From Bryobacterales bacterium (GTDB taxonomy: Bacteria; Acidobacteriota; Terriglobia; Bryobacterales; Bryobacteraceae), in assembly GCA_003170295.1 (NCBI GenBank), contig PNAJ01000098.1:1-40503 (forward strand): 40,503 nt of DNA. The letters are read 5' to 3'. Below, in pieces: positions 25,744-34,625 of this stretch. Made by a program: the position numbers and the translations under genes. The notes beneath the pieces were generated by a model. It was not told the DNA's origin. It did not search any database and worked only from the letters and a program-made list of their open reading frames with translations. Within the stretch, counting starts at the first letter, position 1, and the number at the start of each line of letters is the position of its first letter.

Positions 25744-27086
25744 TTCTTTTAAGGAAAGCATTAGATCGGCGAACGTTTCTGAAAGGTGCGAGCGCGGCCA
25801 TCGGACTGCCCGTGCTCGACGCCATGCTGCCCGCGCTGAAGGCGAGCCAGATCCCCGGCCAGCCGGTGCGCGCGGCGTGGTTCTACGTGCCCAATGGAAT
25901 CGACATGCGGCACTGGCTCGCTGGGGACGACGGTCCTCTGGGAACGCTCCCGAAAGTTCTGGAGCCTTTCGAAAAGGTGAAGAACGACATTTTGATTCTG
26001 TCGAATCTCACGTCGAATTGGGGGCGTCCGCTGCTGGTGGGCGCGGGCGACCATGGCCGCGCGGTCTCTTCTTATATGACGGGCGTGCAGGTGCAAAAAC
26101 TGGGAGGCGTGGACGTCAAGCTCGGTGTTTCCGCCGATCAGATTGCGGCGCGCGCGGTGGGACATCTGACCAAGCTGCCGTCGGTCGAGATGGGTCTTGA
26201 GGAAGCTCGGCAAGCCGGAAATTGCGACAACAATTATTCCTGCGCGTACGTCTACAACATGGCGTGGCGATCGGAAACGCAACCTCTGCCGCCGATCTCC
26301 GATCCGCGCGCTCTGTTCGAGCGCCTGTTCGGAACCGATATCGTCGAATCGCCCGCAGCCCATGCCAGGCGACTCGCGATGCGGCGAAGCATTCTCGATC
26401 TGGTCTCCGATGATACGCATCGGCTCGAATCGAATCTCGGCGCAGTCGACCGCCGCAAACTCGATGAATACTTGTCTTCGGTGCGCGAGATTGAAAAAAT
26501 GGTGGAGCGATCCGAGAAAGAGGGCACCATCATCGATCCCGGCATCGAGAAACCGTTCGGCATCCCGCCCACCTTTGACGATTATTTCCGGCTGATGACC
26601 GACATGCTGATTGTCGCTTTCAAGGCCGATTTAACGCGCATCGCCACGCTCTTGATCGGCCGCGAAGGGTCCACGCGCAGCTACCGCGAGATTGGCATCC
26701 CGGACGGGCATCATCCGCTGACCCATCATCAGGGCAACATGGAAATGCTCAACAAAGTTTGCGAGATCAACTGCTATCACGCTCGCCTGTTCGCGGAATT
26801 CCTGGTCAAGATGAAGGCGACGAAGGAGGGCGATTCGAACTTGCTCGATCAATCCATGATTGTGTATGGCAGCGGCATCTCGGACGGCAATGTCCACACG
26901 CACGACCAATTGCCGACCATGCTCGCGGGCCGCGGCGGAAATTTCCTGAATCCCGGAAGGCACATCGCTTATCAGCGGGAAACTCCGGTCGCCAATCTGT
27001 TTGCGACCATGCTGGACCGCATGGACGTGCATCCGGAACATATCGGCGATTCGACAGGACGACTGAAGGGCGTCAGTCTTAGTTAA
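25740..27086 (+). CDS. Tat-exported DUF1552 family protein
   Basis: A 448-residue DUF1552 protein, almost always encoded next to DUF1592 proteins; function unknown. It begins MILLRKALDRRTFLKGASAA, a twin-arginine signal. Family landmarks are GLPVLDAMLP, FYVPNGIDM, a His in AGDHGRAVSSYMTG, SADQIAARAVG, CAYVYNMAWRS, DDYFRLMTDMLIVAF, and GHHPLTHHQGN followed by VYGSGISDGNVHTHDQLP and LAGRGGNFLNPGRH. The His/Asp-rich C-terminal part resembles the alkaline-phosphatase/sulfatase-like DUF1501 fold and may bind a metal, which is inference. Its start overlaps the stop of the dihaem protein gene by four bases, so the two are translationally coupled. Confidence 0.93.
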   Translation: MILLRKALDRRTFLKGASAAIGLPVLDAMLPALKASQIPGQPVRAAWFYVPNGIDMRHWLAGDDGPLGTLPKVLEPFEKVKNDILILSNLTSNWGRPLLVGAGDHGRAVSSYMTGVQVQKLGGVDVKLGVSADQIAARAVGHLTKLPSVEMGLEEARQAGNCDNNYSCAYVYNMAWRSETQPLPPISDPRALFERLFGTDIVESPAAHARRLAMRRSILDLVSDDTHRLESNLGAVDRRKLDEYLSSVREIEKMVERSEKEGTIIDPGIEKPFGIPPTFDDYFRLMTDMLIVAFKADLTRIATLLIGREGSTRSYREIGIPDGHHPLTHHQGNMEMLNKVCEINCYHARLFAEFLVKMKATKEGDSNLLDQSMIVYGSGISDGNVHTHDQLPTMLAGRGGNFLNPGRHIAYQRETPVANLFATMLDRMDVHPEHIGDSTGRLKGVSLS

Positions 27087-27092
27087 GCCGCC

Positions 27093-28067
27093 ATGCAATT
27101 TCCTGGTCAAGGCAAGGCGCCTCTCGGAGTTGTTTATTCGACGACAATGAACCGGCCCGACGCCGCGCTCGCCCTCGCGATGTTGGACGGTTACGAAGGC
27201 AAGCGGGAAGCGCGGGTTGCCGCCGTCGCGGTGAACGGATCCGAATTGGACGCGGCGAGATTTTGCGATATCGTGAACCGCTTCTATCTTGGGCCTGGGC
27301 CGATACCGAATTCGAACAACCGCCTGCCGGTCGGCTTCGCTGCCGACGATCCGCAGGCTCTTGACGATCCGATGGCGAAAGGGGTGCTCTATCTGCTCAA
27401 CGATAAGGGCGAACCGCTCTATCCCTGCGGCGTCACCCGAGTGAGCGATACGGCGGAGGTGCAGGCGTTGATCCGCAACGCGCTCACCAACACTGCCGAT
27501 CAAAACGCAGTGGTCGTGCTGAGCGCTCCGGCAACGTGTCTCGCCGCGGTTCTGGATCTGCCCTTGGTGCGCGAACTGATTATCGCGAAAGTGAAGGCGC
27601 TCGTAGTGAGCGACTCCGGAGCGCGGCAGGACGTCGCGGCCGCACGGAAGCTGCTCGCAGCGTGGCCGGCTCCGGTGGTGTTTTGCCCGCGCGAATTGGG
27701 AGAGGCACTGCGCTTTCCCGGATCGAGCATCGAGAAGGACTTCGCCTGGACTCCAGCCCATCCTGTTGCTCATGCCTATCGCGTATATCGCGCGATGCCG
27801 TATGACGCAGCGTCTTGGGACATGGCCGCGATGCTTTATGCCGTGCATCCAGACGCAGGATTATTCCACGCCTCTGAGACCGGAACAATTCAGCTGCGCC
27901 AAGACGGAAGTTTCGAGTTCCACCGTTCTGCTGAAGGCAAGCACAAGTCGCTCAGCTTCGAGCCCGCGCAAAAAGATAAAATCGTGCAAGCGTATATTGA
28001 AATCGCGAGCGCGAAGCCGGTGCCGCGGCCGGCGCGGTTCGGGCCGCCCGTGAAGAAACAGCCATAA
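27093..28067 (+). CDS. Inosine-uridine nucleoside-hydrolase-like protein, degenerate active site
   Basis: A 324-residue protein resembling nucleoside hydrolases (IUNH superfamily). The first strand and helix (GVVYSTTMNRPDAALALAML) stand where the family has its DxDxxxDDA calcium motif, but most of the acidic residues are missing. AAVAVNGSE and CDIVNRFYLG follow, with a middle strand VVVLSAPATCLAAVL and a late SWDMAAMLYAVHPD that fits the family's WDP..A motif. No signal peptide is seen. With the metal site changed it may be a binding protein or act on a different substrate. It sits seven bases after the DUF1552 gene, in the same run. Confidence 0.65.
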   Translation: MQFPGQGKAPLGVVYSTTMNRPDAALALAMLDGYEGKREARVAAVAVNGSELDAARFCDIVNRFYLGPGPIPNSNNRLPVGFAADDPQALDDPMAKGVLYLLNDKGEPLYPCGVTRVSDTAEVQALIRNALTNTADQNAVVVLSAPATCLAAVLDLPLVRELIIAKVKALVVSDSGARQDVAAARKLLAAWPAPVVFCPRELGEALRFPGSSIEKDFAWTPAHPVAHAYRVYRAMPYDAASWDMAAMLYAVHPDAGLFHASETGTIQLRQDGSFEFHRSAEGKHKSLSFEPAQKDKIVQAYIEIASAKPVPRPARFGPPVKKQP

Positions 28068-28086
28068 GCTACAAGGGAGCATCTAA

Positions 28087-29220
28087 ATGTTAAACCGGAT
28101 TTTATTGTTACTAGCGCTGGCGACGGCCGTTCTCGCGGACGACGAACATCCGACCCTCGCGATCGGTTCTCCCGCGCCCGATTTCTCTTTGCCGGGGATC
28201 GATGGCAAAACGCACACGCTCGCGGAGTATCAAAACAGCCAGCTTCTCGCGATCGTCTTCACGTGCAATCATTGCCCCACGGCTCAGCTTTATGAAACGC
28301 GTATCAAAAAGCTGGTCGACGATTTTCAGACCAAGAGCGTGGCGTTTGTCGCCATCGAGCCGAACGATCCTCAAGCCATTCGCTTGTCCGAGTTGGGCTA
28401 CACCGATGTGAGCGACAGCCTGGAAGAGATGAAAATCCGCGCCGCGTACCGTCACTTCAATTTCCCCTATCTTTACGATGGCGACACGCAGGCAGTGTCG
28501 CGCGCCTACGGGCCCAAGGCGACGCCGCACATTTTCATTTTCGATAAGGAGCGGAAGCTCCGCTACGAGGGCCGTGTCGACGACAGCCAACGTGCCTCGC
28601 TCGTTAAGTCGCAGGATGCGAGAAACGCGATTGACGCCCTGTTGGCGGCCAAGCCCGTAACCGTCGCCCACACTCCGGCGTTTGGCTGCTCCACTAAATG
28701 GAAATCGAAGATCGACAGCCAATTGGACGAGTTGAAAAAGATCGAGGTCGAGCCGGTAAAGGTCGCCATGGCCACGGCGGCGGATCTCAAGACACTTCGC
28801 AGCAATCCCACGGGAAAAGTGCTGTTGGTAAATTTCTGGGCCACTTGGTGCGGACCCTGCCTGACGGAATTCCCCGATCTGGAGTCGACGTTTCGAATGT
28901 TCCGCCTCCGCGATTTCTCCCTTGTGACGGTTTCTACAAACTTGCCGGATGAAAATGTGGGCGTGATAAAGGTGCTGCAAGCGCAGCATGCGTCCAATCG
29001 CAATCTGCAATTCGCGACCGAAGATACCTACGGTTTGCAGGCCGCATTCGATGCGCACTGGGAGGCGGGAGTGCCGTTTACCATGGTGATCGCCCCCGGC
29101 GGCAAGGTCCTCTATCAGAAACAAGGCGAGGTGGACATCCTCGAAGTGCGCCGCATCATCCTTGCGAATTTGGAGAACGATACCTACGTCGGTCATCCGG
29201 GCTACTGGGCCGAAAAATGA
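28087..29220 (+). CDS. Exported two-domain thioredoxin-fold protein
   Basis: A 377-residue exported protein with two thioredoxin-like domains. After a signal peptide (MLNRILLLLALATAVLA), residues about 24-190 form an AhpC/TSA-type domain (GSPAPDFSLPGIDGK) with Cys60-N-H-Cys63 in TCNHCPTAQ. Residues about 225-375 form a TlpA/ResA-like domain with WATWCGPC (Cys255, Cys258) and the cis-Pro loop VPFTMV. A lone Cys201 sits in the linker. TlpA-like proteins reduce disulfides, including apocytochrome c Cys pairs, so a role in maturing the neighbouring haem proteins is plausible. GGGAGC upstream is the ribosome binding site. The stop overlaps the next start (ATGA). Confidence 0.9.
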   Translation: MLNRILLLLALATAVLADDEHPTLAIGSPAPDFSLPGIDGKTHTLAEYQNSQLLAIVFTCNHCPTAQLYETRIKKLVDDFQTKSVAFVAIEPNDPQAIRLSELGYTDVSDSLEEMKIRAAYRHFNFPYLYDGDTQAVSRAYGPKATPHIFIFDKERKLRYEGRVDDSQRASLVKSQDARNAIDALLAAKPVTVAHTPAFGCSTKWKSKIDSQLDELKKIEVEPVKVAMATAADLKTLRSNPTGKVLLVNFWATWCGPCLTEFPDLESTFRMFRLRDFSLVTVSTNLPDENVGVIKVLQAQHASNRNLQFATEDTYGLQAAFDAHWEAGVPFTMVIAPGGKVLYQKQGEVDILEVRRIILANLENDTYVGHPGYWAEK

Positions 29221-30323
29221 AAAATCTTTCCCGCCGAACTCTGATCCAAACCGCGAGCTTGGCCGCACTGTCCGCTCCCGCCGCGCGATCTGCTTCCATG
29301 CCCGCGCCTCGCCCGGAAGGGAAGGATACGCCCAAGATCTGCCTCGAGGTGGGAGCAGGCAGCTTAGCCGCCGGCACCATCGATGAGGCGGGTTGCCGGA
29401 AAATCAAGCAACTCGGCGTCGACCATGTGCTCACCGGCGGACCGCGGATTCCCTGGGAAGAGAGCCGCCTCAAAGAGATGATGGATCGCGTGAAGGCCGG
29501 GGGACTGACGCTCGGCAACCTCATGATTTCGGGGTTTCCGAATGCCATCTACGGCCGGCCCGGCCGCGACGAGGAGATTGAAAAGGTCAACCAGTCCATC
29601 CGCGCCGCCGGTAAAGTAGGGCTGCCCGTGGTCGAGTACAACTTCTATGCGCATCGCATCGTCGAAGGATATTACGAGGAAATCGGCCGCGCGGGCGCGG
29701 GACTCACCGCCTTCGACCACGACAAGGTGAAGGATCTGCCTCCGCTCCCTAATGAAGGCGTCCACAATCTGAATGAGATGTGGGCCAATATTACGTACTT
29801 CCTCAAGGCCGTGATCCCCGTCGCCGAACAGTCCGGGGTCCGGCTCGCGCTGCATCCCAACGATCCGCCCGCGCCGATCAGCCGCGGTTCGGGCCAGATC
29901 ATGGGTACGGTCGAAGGCTGGAAGCATCTGATCGAAATCGTGAAGAGCCCCTCCAACGGCATCACCTTCGATTGCGGAGTCACCAAGGAAATGGGTCACG
30001 ATCCGGTGGAGGTCTGCCACTACTTTGGATCGCGTGACCGGATCAATCACGTTCACTTCCGCAATGTGCGCGTGCGCAAGCCCTACGAACAATACACCGA
30101 GGTATTCATCGACGAAGGCGAAAACAACATGTTCGCGGTCATGAAGGAACTCGTGAAGCAGAAGTACCCGAGGCTGGTTTATCCGGAGCATCCCCGCGCC
30201 ATCGACTACGATCGGGAGCATCCAGGCTTTCGATCGCAATACCCGGGCGGCGGCGGCTACGCGGCGTTCGCCTACAACGTGGGGTACGCGCGAGCGATGA
30301 TGCAAGCCGCGCTGTCGTCCTAA
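29217..30323 (+). CDS. Exported UxuA (mannonate dehydratase)-like TIM-barrel protein
   Basis: A 368-residue TIM-barrel protein related to mannonate dehydratase (UxuA) and sugar isomerases. A twin-arginine leader (MKNLSRRTLIQTASLAALS) is unexpected for a cytoplasmic pathway enzyme. Metal-site landmarks of the family are present: LALHPNDPPAP, ITFDCGVTKEMG, INHVHFRNV and YTEVFIDEGENNM, with YPEHP near the end. The usual C-G-S of UxuA is C-G-V here. Together with the GMC module this suggests handling of oxidised sugars (aldonates or uronates) outside the cytoplasm, an inference. The start overlaps the thioredoxin gene's stop, and it is the last gene of the run. Confidence 0.85.
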   Translation: MKNLSRRTLIQTASLAALSAPAARSASMPAPRPEGKDTPKICLEVGAGSLAAGTIDEAGCRKIKQLGVDHVLTGGPRIPWEESRLKEMMDRVKAGGLTLGNLMISGFPNAIYGRPGRDEEIEKVNQSIRAAGKVGLPVVEYNFYAHRIVEGYYEEIGRAGAGLTAFDHDKVKDLPPLPNEGVHNLNEMWANITYFLKAVIPVAEQSGVRLALHPNDPPAPISRGSGQIMGTVEGWKHLIEIVKSPSNGITFDCGVTKEMGHDPVEVCHYFGSRDRINHVHFRNVRVRKPYEQYTEVFIDEGENNMFAVMKELVKQKYPRLVYPEHPRAIDYDREHPGFRSQYPGGGGYAAFAYNVGYARAMMQAALSS

Positions 30324-30368
30324 AGACCTTTTGCGCTCGAACCTCCGCTCTCTGCCGAGCCGCACCCT

Positions 30369-30542
30369 GTGCGGGCTAGTACGGAGTATTCTTGGTCAGC
30401 CGAGCAACCGGTCCTGATTTGGGATAAGGAACTAGGCTTAAGCAAAATCGCGCGGATCACGGTAAACACAGCCGATTCGAGCGCCAATGCCAAAATGCGA
30501 CTAGACGATCCCCAAAATGGAACACGACTCGTCTTCAAATAA
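30369..30542 (+). pseudogene. Possible gene remnant with natural-looking composition
   Basis: A frame open from directly after the UxuA-like stop, with a GTG at 30369, ends at 30542. It contains VLIWDKELGLSKIARITVNT and ends in GTRLVFK. Composition is protein-like, but there is no ribosome binding site and no family I recognise. It may be the end of a lost gene, or chance. Confidence 0.25.
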
Positions 30543-30552
30543 AACAGCAGTC

Positions 30553-30571
30553 AGCGGAAGAATTTTCCGCT
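30553..30571 (+). terminator. Hairpin between the UxuA-like gene and the SBBP gene
   Basis: AGCGGAA and TTCCGCT form a perfect 7-bp stem around a 5-base loop (GAATT). No clear run of T follows, so Rho-independent termination is uncertain. It lies about 28 bases before the SBBP gene start and could instead act in its leader. Confidence 0.4.
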
Positions 30572-30599
30572 CCATCTGAACTTCCTTGTAGAAGATTCG

Positions 30600-33500
30600 A
30601 TGCGATTTATTATCCCGACGTTGTTCCTGGCCGTCCTGCCGGGATTCTCCGCCGCACCACAGGAGCGTTCGCTCCCGCTGTTCTTTTTCCCCAACACCGG
30701 CCAGACCGACTCCTCGGTCCTGTATATTGCGCAGACCCCGGATCTATCCGCCCGGTTCCGCCGCGACGCTGCCGTCTTTCAGTTGCATGGTCAGCAGATC
30801 GGCGTGCGCTTCGTGGGCGCCAATCCCGGCGTCGCCATCGAAGGACAGGAGCCTCTGGCAGCGAAGCTCAATTTCTTTCTCGGCAATAGCGGCTGGAAAA
30901 AAGACGTTCCTTCGTACGCCAGGGTCGTTTACCGCGACCTCTATCCGGGCATTGATATGACCTACGGCGGCGCTGGCCGGCAAGTGAAGTCGGAGTTCCT
31001 GGTGGCGGCGGGTGCGAACCCGGACCTGATCCGCCTCGAGTATTCAGAACCGGTTTCGATCGATCGCGAAGGCAACCTGATCTCGCGTGGCGAGCGCAAC
31101 GCCTTTCGCGAGGACGCCCCGGAGATTTACCAGCAACTCGGTACGGCCCGCGTGAGAGTTGCCGGGCGCTACCGCCTTCTCGACGCCCGCACGGTCGCCT
31201 TTGAGATCGGCCCGTATGACCGTTCCGCGCCGTTGATTATCGATCCGACGATTTCCTACTGTAGTCTGTTGGGCGGCAGCGGCACCACCGCCATCACCGG
31301 TGTCGCGGTCGATCCGAGCTCCAATCTATATGTGACCGGCTGGACCGATGCCCTCAATTTTCCGATCGCCGGCGCGGTAGAAGCCGCCAATCAGGGAGGC
31401 GTCGACGTTATTATCGCGAAACTGAACTCGGCGGGCACGGCGCTGCTTTACGCCACCTACATCGGAGGTCATTCGAGCGATAAAGGCGCGGCCATTGCCG
31501 TGGACAACCTCGGCCAGGCGTACGTCACGGGCTCGACTTCCTCGTCCGATTTTCCTCTGGTGCTCTCAACCCGGACCACCATCGGCGGCAGCACCACCGC
31601 ATTCGTGCTGAAACTGAATGCAATTGGGAATACGCTGCTTTATAGCGGTTATCTGGGTGGGACCAACTATGAGACAGGCAACGCGATCGCCGTCGATGCC
31701 AACTCCAACGCCTACATTGCCGGCGATACCCTATCCGCGAATTTCCCGAGGGTGAATCCGACCCAGGCGCTCATTGGCGGCGGCACCGACGCGTTTGTCA
31801 CGAAGTTGAGCTCCGCCGGAGCGATTACCTTCAGCACCTATTTGGGAGGCTCCGGCAATGAGCACGCGACCGGCATCGCGGTCGACTCTTTAGGCGACAT
31901 TTACGTCGCGGGTGGGACCTCCTCTCCCAATTTTCCCGTCGTGTCGCCTCTCCAGAGCGCGCTGAACGGCTCCCAGGATGCCTTCGTCACCAATATAGGC
32001 TTCGCGGGCACGGTCGCCTTCAGCACATATCTGGGCGGTAGCGGAGGATCGACTGAGCAGGCCAACGCCATCGCGGTCGATTCCGCCGGCAACGCCTATG
32101 TCACCGGCGTCACCAACTCGACTAATTTTCCGGTCACCTCCGGCGCTTTTCAGACCGCCCTCAGTGGCGGGCAGAATGCGTTCGTCACTAAAATCACCAG
32201 CAACGGCCAGGCGCTCGCTTACAGTACCTATTTGGGCGGGGCGAGTTCCGATTGGGCCACCGGGATTGCAGTGAGCGCGGCTGGCAACGCCTACGTCTCC
32301 GGATTCACCTCGTCGGGGAATTTCCCCCAGGCAAGCCCCGTACAGCCGGCTTTTAACGGCCTTTTCGACGGCTTCGTCAGCGAGTTGAACTTTGCCGGCA
32401 ACGGATTGATCTTTTCCACTTTTTACGGCGGCTCCGGATCGGACTCCGCCAACGCCATCGCCCTCGATACCAACGCCAATATTTTCGTTGCCGGACAAAC
32501 CAGTTCCACGGATCTGCACCTGGTCACGCCGATCCAATCGAGCAACGCGGCCTCCAGCACTGGATGGATTCTGCGTTTGGGCGTGACAGCTCTGCCACCC
32601 ACCACACCTTCGGTAACGTCGGTATCGCCAAACTCGGGCTCGGGAACCGCCGTGACGTTCACCGCGCAGTACTCCGATACCGGCGGAGGCTCCACCATCA
32701 CCACCGCGGCGCTGCTGGTCAACGCCAGCGCATCCACCTCGTTCGGATGCTACGTCAGCTACAGCCCGGCGTTGAACCTATTCTCGATCTACACCGACTC
32801 CGGGTCCGCCGTCCTGTCGACCGTGAGTCCGGGCACGGGCAGCGCGCAGAACGACCAGTGCGCACTCAGTGGCGCAGGCAGCTCGGCCACCGTTTCCGGC
32901 AATGCGCTCACGGTCTCCTTCAATCTGACATTCCAGCCTCCATTTCCGGGAGCCAAAACTGTATATCTTTTGGCGGCGGACGCCAACTCCAACACCGGCT
33001 TGGTGGCGGAGGGGACATTTACCGTCTCCATCCCGATGGGACAGCCCACGGCCGATTCGGTGTCTCCTAATGCCGGTTTTGGCCCGGGACAAACTTTCAC
33101 GTTCGTCTATTCCGATACGGTGGCCGCCCAGAACCTGACTGCGGTCGCGTTTCTGTTCAACACCTCGGTGACGTTCTCGAATGCCTGCTACGTCGTTTAC
33201 GACCGCACGGCGAACACCGTCGCCCTGACTACCGACAACGGGCTGAGTTCGAGTTCGATGGCACTAAACTCGACGTCCTCTTTGCAGAACAGCCAGTGCG
33301 TGGTATCCACGGCATCTTCGGCGCAAAGCGGCCTTTCCATCATCTTTTCGATCCTGGTCAACTTCAAGGGAGCGTTCAGCGGGAACAAGAACATTTACCT
33401 GTATTCCGCGGCGGGCTCCCTCAACTCGGGTTGGGTGCAGAGGGGAGTATATCAAGCGGCGAACGGCGGCGCGCCGGTGGCGAGTTCCGCCGTTCCCAGC

Positions 33501-34340
33501 TCAGGGTCCGGTCCGGGGGAACGCTTCACGTTCGTCCTTTCGGACCAGGGCGGCTCCAGTTACCTTACGTTCGGAGCCATCCTGTTCGCGCCGACGCTCA
33601 ACACCACCAATGCCTGTTATCTCCAGTGGGACAGAAACAGCAACACCGTTTCCCTCACCTACGACAATCCGGCCGTAGGACAAACACCGTTTGCCCCGGG
33701 CGCGAACGGAATCGCCATCAACAGCCAGTGCACGATGAACGCATTAAACAGCACGGTAATCATCAGCGGGACGCAGGTCATCATCACTCTGGATCTGACC
33801 TTCAATTCCACCTTCTTCGGCCCGAAGAATATCTATCTGCTTGCCGCCGAAGGGGTCGTCAATTCGGGATGGACCACCGTGGGAACATGGACCGTCACCG
33901 GGGGCTCGCCCGCCGCCAATTCGATGGTGCCGAACTCCGGCTCTGGCACCTTGCAGACTTTCGTGTTTACCGTCAGCGACTCGTCCTCCGAAGTCAACAT
34001 CACGGGCCTGACGATGCTGTTCACCACCGGCGCCCCCACCAATACAGCGAATGCCTGCTATCTGGTATACAGCCGCATTACGAGCACCATAGGATTGTGG
34101 GACAACACCGGCAACACCACCCTGGCCACGAAAGGACTCGGCTCATCGGCGACCGTGCAGAACAGCCAGTGCGCAGTCGGCTACACGGTGGGAGCTATTT
34201 CGGGTACTTCCTTTCAGTTTTCGATTCAAGTGCAATTTAGCGTGCCGAACTTCGGAGGTGTCAAGAGCGTCTATCTCCAGGCCGACGAGCCGAACACCAA
34301 TTCCGGCCTCGTCTACGAGGGAACCTGGACCGTGCAATGA
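30600..34340 (+). CDS. Large secreted SBBP beta-propeller protein with four C-terminal repeats
   Basis: A 1246-residue secreted protein. A signal peptide (MRFIIPTLFLAVLPGFSA) is followed by a DUF7948-like N-terminal region (about 25-215: PNTGQTDSSVLYIA, VVYRDLYPGIDMTYGG, YDRSAPLIIDPTISY). Then come seven or eight SBBP repeats (about 215-660), each with the GNAYVTGxTxSxxFP or YLGGSG signature, predicted to fold as a beta-propeller. The C-terminal part has four repeats of about 140 residues beginning near 674, 820, 962 and 1107, each starting P(N/S)(S/A)G(S/F)G and ending near YL.A....SGW or SGL and a G-x-(F/W/Y)-T. Each holds a conserved CY(L/V).(Y/W) and a later QC, a possible disulfide. It is probably cell-surface; the ligand is unknown. 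Confidence 0.93.
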   Translation: MRFIIPTLFLAVLPGFSAAPQERSLPLFFFPNTGQTDSSVLYIAQTPDLSARFRRDAAVFQLHGQQIGVRFVGANPGVAIEGQEPLAAKLNFFLGNSGWKKDVPSYARVVYRDLYPGIDMTYGGAGRQVKSEFLVAAGANPDLIRLEYSEPVSIDREGNLISRGERNAFREDAPEIYQQLGTARVRVAGRYRLLDARTVAFEIGPYDRSAPLIIDPTISYCSLLGGSGTTAITGVAVDPSSNLYVTGWTDALNFPIAGAVEAANQGGVDVIIAKLNSAGTALLYATYIGGHSSDKGAAIAVDNLGQAYVTGSTSSSDFPLVLSTRTTIGGSTTAFVLKLNAIGNTLLYSGYLGGTNYETGNAIAVDANSNAYIAGDTLSANFPRVNPTQALIGGGTDAFVTKLSSAGAITFSTYLGGSGNEHATGIAVDSLGDIYVAGGTSSPNFPVVSPLQSALNGSQDAFVTNIGFAGTVAFSTYLGGSGGSTEQANAIAVDSAGNAYVTGVTNSTNFPVTSGAFQTALSGGQNAFVTKITSNGQALAYSTYLGGASSDWATGIAVSAAGNAYVSGFTSSGNFPQASPVQPAFNGLFDGFVSELNFAGNGLIFSTFYGGSGSDSANAIALDTNANIFVAGQTSSTDLHLVTPIQSSNAASSTGWILRLGVTALPPTTPSVTSVSPNSGSGTAVTFTAQYSDTGGGSTITTAALLVNASASTSFGCYVSYSPALNLFSIYTDSGSAVLSTVSPGTGSAQNDQCALSGAGSSATVSGNALTVSFNLTFQPPFPGAKTVYLLAADANSNTGLVAEGTFTVSIPMGQPTADSVSPNAGFGPGQTFTFVYSDTVAAQNLTAVAFLFNTSVTFSNACYVVYDRTANTVALTTDNGLSSSSMALNSTSSLQNSQCVVSTASSAQSGLSIIFSILVNFKGAFSGNKNIYLYSAAGSLNSGWVQRGVYQAANGGAPVASSAVPSSGSGPGERFTFVLSDQGGSSYLTFGAILFAPTLNTTNACYLQWDRNSNTVSLTYDNPAVGQTPFAPGANGIAINSQCTMNALNSTVIISGTQVIITLDLTFNSTFFGPKNIYLLAAEGVVNSGWTTVGTWTVTGGSPAANSMVPNSGSGTLQTFVFTVSDSSSEVNITGLTMLFTTGAPTNTANACYLVYSRITSTIGLWDNTGNTTLATKGLGSSATVQNSQCAVGYTVGAISGTSFQFSIQVQFSVPNFGGVKSVYLQADEPNTNSGLVYEGTWTVQ

Positions 34341-34352
34341 GAGAATTAAAGC

Positions 34353-34625
34353 ATGTCCGTTTATCAGGATCGCAAGCAAGCCCTCGAAGAGCACGAGTTC
34401 CGCATGGGCCTCGAACGAGGACGCCTGGCGGTGACCCTTGACCTGCTCACCGATGCCTTGGTGCTGGTGGGCCAGCACGGCGTCTATTGCCACAGCGCCC
34501 GCCAGCCCGGCAAGCCCGCGATGGATATTCAGATCGTCAGCAAATGCCTCACCGACGCCAAGGAGCTGGTCATCAGCGTCATGACGGAACTCGCCCGCCA
34601 GCGAGAGCAATCAAAGTCCCAGTAA
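34353..34625 (+). CDS. Small helical protein of unknown function
   Basis: A 90-residue soluble protein, predicted all-helical, with a charged N-terminus (SVYQDRKQALEEHEFRMGLE) and a middle segment with LVGQHGVYCH. It has no signal peptide or membrane span. I do not recognise the family. The ATG is preceded by GAGAATTAAAG, a moderate site, 12 bases after the SBBP gene, so it is probably co-transcribed with it. Its last 15 bases overlap the 3' end of the convergent hydrolase gene. Confidence 0.65.
   Translation: MSVYQDRKQALEEHEFRMGLERGRLAVTLDLLTDALVLVGQHGVYCHSARQPGKPAMDIQIVSKCLTDAKELVISVMTELARQREQSKSQ

Noticed and set aside
26631..27848. Minus-strand frame of about 400 codons under the DUF1552 and nucleoside-hydrolase-like genes
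   Set aside because: Spans two genes of the opposite strand with established family features; composition is that of an antisense frame.
28111..29268. Minus-strand frame of about 385 codons opposite the thioredoxin-fold gene
   Set aside because: Antisense to a gene with WCGPC and signal peptide; no recognisable motifs.
30320..30538. 72-codon minus-strand frame in the gap before the SBBP gene
   Set aside because: Ser/Arg-rich with no ribosome binding site; the plus-strand reading of the same DNA looks more protein-like.
32041..32537. Glycine-rich direct DNA repeats inside the SBBP gene considered as a CRISPR-like or satellite array
   Set aside because: They are the coding repeats of the SBBP propeller blades, of unequal length and diverged, with no spacers.
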